Translations under genes and position numbers: made by a program
Shown: positions 58,044-64,000 of the stretch, piece by piece
Layout of the letters: each line of letters starts with the position of its first letter
How positions within the stretch are numbered: the first letter of the stretch is position 1
Assembly: GCF_017922435.1 (NCBI RefSeq)
Contig: NZ_VDEZ01000001.1
Coordinates: 992,001-1,056,000 of the forward strand
Direction: 5' to 3'
Origin: Thalassospira sp. ER-Se-21-Dark
GTDB lineage: Bacteria; Pseudomonadota; Alphaproteobacteria; Rhodospirillales; Thalassospiraceae
DNA: 64,000 nt
The notes under the pieces: generated by a model
The model's input: the letters and a program-made list of their open reading frames with translations, nothing else
What the model was told of the DNA's origin: nothing
Database searches by the model: none

Positions 58044-58804
58044 CAAACTCCCCCGGATGCGGCTTTCTTGGCGCGCTCAGTTTCAAGCGCCTTTACGATG
58101 ACAGGTTCGGACTCCTTGAGCGCCTCTGGCGTGCCGATATGAAAATATCCGCCATCATGTACCAGACCATAACACCGACCAGCGGCAAGCGCCTTGTCAT
58201 AAACGACATTCAGTGACCAGGCGCCATCGGGCGTGTCTTCAAACAGATGCGGTGCCAATATTTGCACCCCGGTAAAGAAGTACGGGGCCTCGGGCGCATC
58301 ACCGCGCCGTTTCAAGCGCCCGTCCACTTGCCAGAAGAAATCCCCTGCCCCGTCATAGCCATAGCCGTCCGAAACCGGATAAAGGGCCAGAAGTGCATCC
58401 ATGTGATCGGGGTCAAAGGCATTAATCAGGCGATCAAACAGCGGCTCAGCGCCCTCGGTCCAAAAAACATCGGCATTGGCAATCAGGATTGCGTCTTCGT
58501 CGAGTTTCGAGAGCGCATTTTTCACCCCGCCGCCGGTTTCAAGCAGGTCTTCCTCGGGCGAGGTGATGATGATGGGGGCAGTTCTGTTGGCGACATGATC
58601 AATGATCTGTTGCCCAAGATAATGGGAATTGACCACCGCCTGCGTGACACCGGCGTTTGCGAGTTTATCAAGCACATGATCAAGCATCGGTTTGCCCGCG
58701 ACCGATATCAACGGCTTTGGGATGGTATCGGTGATCGGGCGCATGCGTTTGCCAAGACCAGCCGCCAGAACCATGGCCTGTGCCTTTGTTTCCGGTGCGG
58801 TCAT
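58043..58804 (-). CDS. murU: Nucleotidyltransferase, probable MurNAc-1-phosphate uridylyltransferase
   Basis: A 253-residue nucleotidyltransferase. The signature AMVLAAGLGKRMRPITDTIP then PKPLISVAGKPML binds NTP and sugar phosphate, and ILIANADVFW carries the metal Asp. Together with the upstream kinase it matches the AmgK-MurU anabolic recycling route, which converts MurNAc to UDP-MurNAc and confers fosfomycin tolerance in pseudomonads. ATG 58804 overlaps the kinase stop. Alternative sugar specificities remain possible. Confidence 0.87.
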   Translation of the reverse strand: MTAPETKAQAMVLAAGLGKRMRPITDTIPKPLISVAGKPMLDHVLDKLANAGVTQAVVNSHYLGQQIIDHVANRTAPIIITSPEEDLLETGGGVKNALSKLDEDAILIANADVFWTEGAEPLFDRLINAFDPDHMDALLALYPVSDGYGYDGAGDFFWQVDGRLKRRGDAPEAPYFFTGVQILAPHLFEDTPDGAWSLNVVYDKALAAGRCYGLVHDGGYFHIGTPEALKESEPVIVKALETERAKKAASGGV

Positions 58805-59925
58805 AATTGTGCCTCTTTGCTTGACAGGTTCTGGGTTTTGACGATTGCCGGGGCGGTGCGGGCATCGGCCGGGATATGGGCATCTACCCATTCCTGAAGG
58901 GCAGGGAGGTTATCAGTCGCCCCGCGCAGGATCATGTCCCAGCAGCATGGGATGTAGTCGAAATAGCGCGTCTTTCCGGCCTTGATCGCAAGCCAGCCAA
59001 ACCGGCCAAGGATGCGGAAATTGCGCACCATCGAGCTTGCAATATAGGCCGTTTCGAAATCAGAACGATCAACATCAGGGAACGCGGTGAGATAGAATTC
59101 CTTCATCCGCGCCTCAAGGTCCGGTCCGATATCATGGCGCACATCGCGCAGAAGCGACGCCAGATCATAGGGCCTTGGTGCAATGGCCGCGTCCTGAAAA
59201 TCTATGATGCCACAATCATCACCGCCATCACCATTTTCAACCAGCATCAGGTTACCAACATGATAATCACGGTGAATGATCACCTCGCCCACCTGCCAGC
59301 AAAGTGGCAACACGGTTTCAAGAAGCTGATCAAAGGCCGTGCTTGCCGCTTCACGCTTGGCGGCATCCGGGATGATGAGTGGCAGATAATCGTCCTTGAA
59401 GCTGGCAAGCATCCGGCGCAGGTTTTCCGGGTCATAGCGCACCAGACCGCAATCATTCATCCCGCCCCCGTCGCAGAAGCGATGCAGGGTGATCAGCTGT
59501 TCAATGGCACGCAGGTAAAGCGCATCCTGCGTCATGCCATCAAGCATCGCACTGCCGGTGAGCGCCGCGGTGAAGGTGATATCGCCAAAATCCTCGATCA
59601 GGACCAAGCCGCGCTTTTCATCCGCCTGATAGATTTCCGGCACCCGCCAACCGGCCTGTTGGAACAGGTTTGTGGTTTGCAATACCGGCGAGACAGAGGC
59701 TGCGCGTTCTGGGTTGTCATGGATACCGTGCGGATCGACATGAATTGCCGTCGGCGGAAAATCCATTAACAGGGCGGTGTCATGGCGCCGTTCGAGGCGG
59801 AAATATTTCCGCGCCGAGGCATCATCAACCAACGGCATGACCTGCGCGGTCTGCCAGCCACAGGTAACCAGAAAATCCTGGCGTTCGGCATTACGTCGTT
59901 CCTGATCGGGGCTTGCGCGGTTCAT
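58801..59925 (-). CDS. amgK: Phosphotransferase, probable anomeric MurNAc/GlcNAc kinase
   Basis: A 374-residue aminoglycoside-phosphotransferase-fold kinase. The catalytic Brenner motif is EVIIHRDYHVGNLMLVE, followed by CGIIDFQDAAIAPRPYDLAS, which binds Mg-ATP. In the AmgK family it phosphorylates the anomeric carbon of MurNAc, providing substrate for MurU directly downstream (overlap ATGA). The position between tsaE and murU is the conserved arrangement. Motifs are intact. Confidence 0.9.
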   Translation of the reverse strand: MNRASPDQERRNAERQDFLVTCGWQTAQVMPLVDDASARKYFRLERRHDTALLMDFPPTAIHVDPHGIHDNPERAASVSPVLQTTNLFQQAGWRVPEIYQADEKRGLVLIEDFGDITFTAALTGSAMLDGMTQDALYLRAIEQLITLHRFCDGGGMNDCGLVRYDPENLRRMLASFKDDYLPLIIPDAAKREAASTAFDQLLETVLPLCWQVGEVIIHRDYHVGNLMLVENGDGGDDCGIIDFQDAAIAPRPYDLASLLRDVRHDIGPDLEARMKEFYLTAFPDVDRSDFETAYIASSMVRNFRILGRFGWLAIKAGKTRYFDYIPCCWDMILRGATDNLPALQEWVDAHIPADARTAPAIVKTQNLSSKEAQL

Positions 59926-60398
59926 GACGGATCCACCTCCAGATCATTGATGCGCGTCACCCATTCTTCGCCATGCGGCTCAAGCTTGAACACGCGGCCA
60001 TCAGGGGTCGATCCGGGGTCGATATGAATATCAAGACGGTTTTCCGGGGTCAGGTATTCCAACCGATCCGGCCATTCGATCAGGCTGACCGCATCGGAAA
60101 AGGCATCCTCGATATCAAGTTCGTGGACTTCTTCGGGATCAGACAAGCGATACAGGTCAAAATGCCAGACTGGCACGCGATCAAGTTCATAGATCTGAAC
60201 CAGCGTGAAAGTCGGACTGGGAACTTCTTCATGCGGGTTATCGGCCACAGCCCGAATGAAGGCACGGCAAAAGGCACTTTTGCCCATGCCGAGTGTCCCA
60301 TGCATCAAAATCACGTCCCCTGCCCTGGCTACAGCGGCAAGTTTGGCGGCGAGGGCTTCGGTCCCGTTCTGATCGCTGACAGTGACTGTCTTGGTCAT
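59922..60398 (-). CDS. tsaE: tRNA N6-threonylcarbamoyladenosine synthesis ATPase TsaE
   Basis: A 158-residue P-loop ATPase. Walker A is HGTLGMGKSAF (34-41 core), followed by PSPTFTLVQIYEL and VWHFDLYRL, which are diagnostic of TsaE/YjeE. It works with TsaB and TsaD to install t6A37 on ANN-reading tRNAs. First gene of the overlapping five-gene run ending with addA. Its upstream 240 bp contains hairpin CTTCGCAA/TTGCGAAG (60453-60473). Confidence 0.95.
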   Translation of the reverse strand: MTKTVTVSDQNGTEALAAKLAAVARAGDVILMHGTLGMGKSAFCRAFIRAVADNPHEEVPSPTFTLVQIYELDRVPVWHFDLYRLSDPEEVHELDIEDAFSDAVSLIEWPDRLEYLTPENRLDIHIDPGSTPDGRVFKLEPHGEEWVTRINDLEVDPS

Positions 60399-60639
60399 AA
60401 TGTCCGTCTTTTGAATGGCTCTTGCCTTCCGTTTTAGGGGGTTGATGTGGCACTTCGCAATGATTTTGCGAAGCCGATCGAGGCCTGTGGTTCAAATCAC
60501 GGTGCAAACCCGGAAAAAGGCCGGTTTACATTGCGATATCGTGTTCCAGATGCTATCTCGCTGCATAAGAAATCCCGCACACCGCCGGGCTTGGGGGCAG
60601 CCCCCTACCCAAATTTGATTTTATTTGGATGGAATAAGT

Positions 60640-61662
60640 ATGTCAGACGCATCGCATAGCACAGATATTGCCATTATTGGCGCAGGCCCGGTCGGGCTTT
60701 TTGCGGTTTTCGAAGCCGGTATGCTGGGGCTTAAATCCCATGTGATTGACGCGCTTGATATGGTCGGCGGCCAGTGCAGCGCGCTTTATCCGGAAAAGCC
60801 GATTTTCGACATTCCGGCCCATCCGCAGATCGCCGGTCAGGACCTTATTCACGAACTTGCCAAACAGGCTGACCCGTTCGAGCCGACCTATCATCTGGGT
60901 CAGCAGGTCACCAAGCTTGAAAAACGCGATGATGGCCGTTTCACGCTGGTCACCACGAAGGGCACTGTGATTGATGCCGGTGCGGTTGTGATTGCGGCGG
61001 GTTGCGGTGCCTTTGGCCCGAACAAACCGCCGATGGATGGTCTTGAAGAGTATGAAGGATCGGGTGGCGTTCAGTATTACGTAAAACGTCGTGCCGACTT
61101 TGCTGGCAAGAACGTCGTGATTGCCGGTGGCGGTGACTCGGCTGTGGACTGGGCATTGTCCCTGCATGATATCGCCGCCAAGGTGATGGTGGTTCATCGT
61201 CGCCCGAAATTCCGTGCCGCCCCGGACAGCAGTGCAAAACTGCAGGCGCTGGCCGAGGCGGGCAAGATCGAGTTGGTCATCCCCTATCAGCTTAAAGGTC
61301 TTAAGGGTGAAAATGGCATTCTGTCGCACGTGGTTGTAGCGACGCTCAAGGGCGAAGAGCGGGAACTTGAAGCCGATCACCTTCTGCCGTTCTTTGGCCT
61401 TGCCATGGAACTCGGTCCAATTGCCGATTGGGGCCTTAATCTTGAGAAGAACCATATCGGCGTGAAACAGGCGACGATGGAAACATCCGTCCCGGGCATC
61501 TTTGCCATTGGCGATATCGCGACCTATGAGCACAAGCTTAAACTGATCCTGTCGGGCTTTGCCGAGGGTGCGAGTGCGATCCACGCCGCACGCGCCTATA
61601 TGTTCCCGGACAAGGAATTCCACTTCGAATATTCGACCACGACGGGTGTTCCGAACGAATAA
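60640..61662 (+). CDS. Thioredoxin-reductase-like ferredoxin/flavodoxin-NADP+ reductase
   Basis: A 340-residue flavoprotein. FAD site DIAIIGAGPVGLFAVFEAGM is at the N terminus, the NADPH site VVIAGGGDSAVDWALSLHD is near residue 165, and GIFAIGDIATYEHK is the second FAD motif. The CxxC of true thioredoxin reductase is absent, identifying the TrxR-like FNR class. It reduces ferredoxin or flavodoxin with NADPH. ATG 60640 follows GGATGGAAT; a TTG five codons upstream is less likely. Confidence 0.93.
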   Translation: MSDASHSTDIAIIGAGPVGLFAVFEAGMLGLKSHVIDALDMVGGQCSALYPEKPIFDIPAHPQIAGQDLIHELAKQADPFEPTYHLGQQVTKLEKRDDGRFTLVTTKGTVIDAGAVVIAAGCGAFGPNKPPMDGLEEYEGSGGVQYYVKRRADFAGKNVVIAGGGDSAVDWALSLHDIAAKVMVVHRRPKFRAAPDSSAKLQALAEAGKIELVIPYQLKGLKGENGILSHVVVATLKGEERELEADHLLPFFGLAMELGPIADWGLNLEKNHIGVKQATMETSVPGIFAIGDIATYEHKLKLILSGFAEGASAIHAARAYMFPDKEFHFEYSTTTGVPNE

Positions 61663-61698
61663 CCTGACATTTGGTCAAAGTTTTCAAGGAAGCGCACC

Positions 61699-62097
61699 AT
61701 GACCACAAAACATCCCGAACATCGTGGAGGTTGTCTTTGTGGCGCGGTGCGCTTTGTTGCATCCGGGGAACCGATTGGCGGCAATCACTGCCATTGCGGC
61801 ATGTGTCGTAAGGATAGCGGTTCGGGTGTTTCGACCTTTGTCGCGTTCCCGACCAACGCCGTCATATGGGATGGCAAGCCGCGCGAATATGAAAGTTCGC
61901 CTGGCAAGTATCGCGGATTTTGCCCGACATGCGGATCAAGCGTTACCTGGCGCAAGGGCGATGACGACAGCTTCATCGATTTCCGATTGGGCACCTTTGA
62001 TGACCCAAGCCGGTTCAAGGCCAAAAAGCATCTTTGGATGCGCACAGCACTGCCGAGCTTTGCCGGAATTGATCCGGAGATCGAGCATTTTGATTAA
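61699..62097 (+). CDS. GFA family glutathione-dependent formaldehyde-activating-like protein
   Basis: A 132-residue zinc protein: GGCLCGAVRF (Cys12, Cys14), HCHCGMCRK (Cys31, 33, 36) and FCPTCGSSV (Cys75, 78) give the Gfa/CENP-V zinc pattern. Members were proposed to catalyse formaldehyde-glutathione adduct formation, but most have unknown function. It starts 36 bp after the reductase and may be cotranscribed. The motif set is complete. Confidence 0.93.
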   Translation: MTTKHPEHRGGCLCGAVRFVASGEPIGGNHCHCGMCRKDSGSGVSTFVAFPTNAVIWDGKPREYESSPGKYRGFCPTCGSSVTWRKGDDDSFIDFRLGTFDDPSRFKAKKHLWMRTALPSFAGIDPEIEHFD

Positions 62098-62269
62098 GCG
62101 CGACGATCCCTGACCCTTTTAAAGTACTAAAGCTTGTTCCTGCCAAACTGGTGACATCACAGGTACCGGACAAAAGAAACTTTGTCTCTGGCCCTCGGGG
62201 CTCAATCATGACAGGCTGCAAAATTCTACCAAGAGTAGAATTCGCACATATCACCATCAGGGGAACGAA

Positions 62270-62542
62270 ATGAGCGATCAGAATCCGGACGACCAACCGA
62301 ACAGCCGCCGAAAAATGAATATGCGCAAACTGATGCTGTTTGGTTCAGGTACGCTTCTGCTTGGCACCTTACTGATGATGGTGACATTCCAAACCACCTT
62401 TCAGATGATGATGCATGGACGTTCTGCAGGCAGCTTCATCATTGTCATTGGTACAGCCGTTGCGATCGGCCTTTTGGTCGCCGGTTCGACCATCATATCA
62501 AAATGGGTGTCCCGCAAGGTTGAGGCTATTCTGGAAGAGTAA
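62270..62542 (+). CDS. Small two-TM membrane protein
   Basis: A 90-residue protein with a polar, Asp/Asn-rich N terminus (MSDQNPDDQPNSRRKMNMRK), two hydrophobic segments (about 22-45 and 56-76), and a charged C terminus. AGGGGAACG precedes the ATG. A hairpin AATTCTAC/GTAGAATT lies at 62222-62242 in its leader. No family recognised. Confidence 0.62.
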   Translation: MSDQNPDDQPNSRRKMNMRKLMLFGSGTLLLGTLLMMVTFQTTFQMMMHGRSAGSFIIVIGTAVAIGLLVAGSTIISKWVSRKVEAILEE

Positions 62543-62621
62543 GCTTGGCCTCTTGCGCGGCTTCGCCGTTCGACGTCAAGTAGTATCTCGCACATATAGC
62601 GTCCAGAGGTTCGGCTGTGTC

Positions 62622-63086
62622 TTAGAGCTTAACCGAAACGCCAAGGTGCTCGGCCAAAACGCTCACGATCATGCCGTGATCTTCGTGCGATGCGAGGCCG
62701 GATACTGTAATCGCGCCAATCACGCCGACACCGGCAACACGGACCGGGAAGCTGCCGCCGTGATCGGCATAGTCGGCAAAATCGATCCCGTGATCAGCAA
62801 GGGATTTGCCCTTGGCCTTAAGCTCCGCCCCAAAGCGCATCGAGCTTTGATGTTCACGTAGCACCAGATTGCTTTTACGACGTGCCCACGCATCGTTGGC
62901 CGGTTTGGCACCGGCAAGGGATGCGTGAAACAGGGTGCGGTCCGGGGTGCGGATATTGATGGCAACCGGGGCGTTTTTGGCCTGTGCGACGCCGACCAGT
63001 TTGGAGCCGATTGACCAGGCGGTGTCTTCATCAAAGCGGTCAAACACCAGAATTTCTTCCTGTTTGGCGAGCAATTCCAGATCCAT
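62622..63086 (-). CDS. UPF0303 / haem-degrading-domain (DUF336-like) protein
   Basis: A 154-residue protein beginning MDLELLAKQE. The features VAQAKNAPVAINIRTPD, SNLVLREHQSSMRFG, DYADHGGSFPVRVAGVGVIG and GLASHEDHGMIV match UPF0303 (GlcG/HbpS-like fold). Some related proteins bind haem or corrinoids, but UPF0303 has no established function. AAGGAGTCTCCCG precedes the ATG at 63086; a longer frame upstream is less likely. Confidence 0.88.
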   Translation of the reverse strand: MDLELLAKQEEILVFDRFDEDTAWSIGSKLVGVAQAKNAPVAINIRTPDRTLFHASLAGAKPANDAWARRKSNLVLREHQSSMRFGAELKAKGKSLADHGIDFADYADHGGSFPVRVAGVGVIGAITVSGLASHEDHGMIVSVLAEHLGVSVKL

Positions 63087-63163
63087 CGGGAGACTCCTTG
63101 GGCAATTGGTTGGGCTGCGTCCATCCATAGCGCAGCACGTTAGCCTCTGAAAACAGCAAAGAA

Positions 63164-63195
63164 AAAGGCTACATCAACAATGTGATACAGCCTTT
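63164..63195 (-). terminator. Probable terminator of lepA
   Basis: AAAGGCT and AGCCTTT pair around an inner ACAT/ATGT hairpin, and the minus strand continues TTTTCTTTG. It lies 23 bases after the lepA stop. Confidence 0.65.
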
Positions 63196-63217
63196 GTTTC
63201 GAAATCGTAATTTCGGC

Positions 63218-64000
63218 TTACTTGTCGTCGCCCATCTTGAGCGCGTTGATAAAGGCCGATTGCGGAATTTCGACCTTGCCGAACTGACGCATCTTTTTCT
63301 TACCGGCCTTCTGTTTTTCAAGCAGCTTGCGTTTACGCGAAACGTCACCACCGTAACATTTTGCCGTAACGTCCTTACGCAGGGCAGAAACGGTCTCACG
63401 GGCAATCACCTTGCCGCCGATGGCGGCCTGAATGGCGATGCGGAACATCTGGCGCGGGATCAGGTCCTTAAGACGCTTACAAATCTCACGACCACGGTAT
63501 TCAGCCGCCGAACGGTGCACCATCAGAGCCAATGCATCAACCGGTTCTTCGTTCACAAGGATGGAAACCTTTACCAGATCGCTTTCATCATAACCGGCAA
63601 TTTCGTAATCGAAGCTGGCATAGCCGCGAGAAATCGATTTCAGACGGTCATAGAAATCAAACACCACTTCGTTGAGCGGCAGTTTGTAGACCGCCATTGC
63701 CCGGTTGCCGACATAGGTCAGATCAAGCTGAACACCACGGCGTTCGGTGCAAAGGGTCAGGATGCCGCCAAGATATTCGTCCGGCACCATGATCGATGCC
63801 TTGATCCATGGTTCTTCAATGGCCTTGATCTTGGTAACGTCCGGGAAATCAGCCGGGTTATGCAGCAGGATTTCTTCGCCCTTGCTCAGCGTGATCTTGT
63901 AGGACACCGACGGTGCGGTGGTGATCAGATCAAGCTCGAACTCGCGTTCCAGACGTTCCTGAATGATTTCCAGATGCAAAAGACCCAGGAAACCACAACG
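63218..64000 (-). CDS. lepA: Elongation factor 4 (LepA), C-terminal part only
   Basis: The final 260 codons of LepA; the 5' part lies beyond the window. [20 protein letters not shown] is the domain V/EF-G-like motif. The C-terminal LepA-specific domain includes [20 protein letters not shown] and ends [20 protein letters not shown]...MGDDK. LepA acts on ribosomes to aid translation or biogenesis under stress. No frameshift is visible in the part present. Confidence 0.97.
   Translation of the reverse strand, partial: RCGFLGLLHLEIIQERLEREFELDLITTAPSVSYKITLSKGEEILLHNPADFPDVTKIKAIEEPWIKASIMVPDEYLGGILTLCTERRGVQLDLTYVGNRAMAVYKLPLNEVVFDFYDRLKSISRGYASFDYEIAGYDESDLVKVSILVNEEPVDALALMVHRSAAEYRGREICKRLKDLIPRQMFRIAIQAAIGGKVIARETVSALRKDVTAKCYGGDVSRKRKLLEKQKAGKKKMRQFGKVEIPQSAFINALKMGDDK

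Overview
The window reads as a chromosomal segment of an alphaproteobacterium, most likely Rhodospirillales and possibly Thalassospira-like. This is inferred from gene content and order (tsaE-amgK-murU-addB-addA-trxA, glnK-amtB, a giant NAD-dependent glutamate dehydrogenase, a thioredoxin-TPR/LON-like/Trm112 cluster, an alphaproteobacterial ferredoxin-NADP reductase). No rRNA, marker gene or database match was available to fix the species. Coding density is high, most genes sit in short directional operons, and many neighbours overlap by ATGA.

Layout. 1-5.2 kb: end of a SAM methyltransferase, a quinone oxidoreductase-like MDR enzyme, a small membrane protein, tRNA-Ser(GGA), and a MarR repressor divergent from a DMT exporter plus NAD(P)-binding protein, with two palindromic operators between them. 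5.2-10.8 kb: minus-strand genes proC, thpR, pirin, an aldo-keto reductase, a FIST sensor protein with a 16-bp tandem repeat in its leader, and a protein with a C-terminal J domain. 10.8-11.7 kb: AT-rich gap without a convincing gene. 11.7-22 kb: a GDSL esterase divergent from a YbbA/YbbP ABC exporter, an acyl-CoA synthetase, a large secreted mono-haem protein, a Bax inhibitor-1 family protein, and a 532-residue protein of unknown function. 22-28.5 kb: HtpX and an RND efflux operon with its TetR repressor and matching operators.

28.7-41.2 kb: the GDH-180 class glutamate dehydrogenase, a 265-bp intergenic element with 32-bp imperfect terminal inverted repeats, a FabI-type enoyl reductase, DUF488, tRNA-Gly(GCC), a prolyl-tRNA editing protein, then a thioredoxin-TPR chaperone / LON-like / Trm112 / DUF971 run, OmpW, and a ubiquinone-pathway hydroxylase. 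41.5-45 kb: nitrogen module glnK-amtB followed by a second ammonium transporter, each unit preceded by a sigma-54-type -24/-12 sequence. 45-51 kb: an aminotransferase (probable DapC), FtsK and a chemoreceptor. 51-60.4 kb: one tightly overlapping minus-strand operon tsaE-amgK-murU-addB-addA, followed by trxA, joining tRNA modification, cell-wall recycling and double-strand break repair. 60.6-64 kb: ferredoxin-NADP reductase, a GFA-family protein, a small membrane protein, a UPF0303 protein and the 3' part of lepA.

Most of the window is ordinary housekeeping and accessory metabolism. I found no CRISPR array, prophage, intact insertion sequence or obvious new multi-gene system. The items most worth a second look are the inverted-repeat element at 33683-33947, the tandem repeat in the FIST leader, the paired operators at the MarR and TetR loci, the two sigma-54-like promoters with non-standard -12 dinucleotides, and two large proteins of unknown role.
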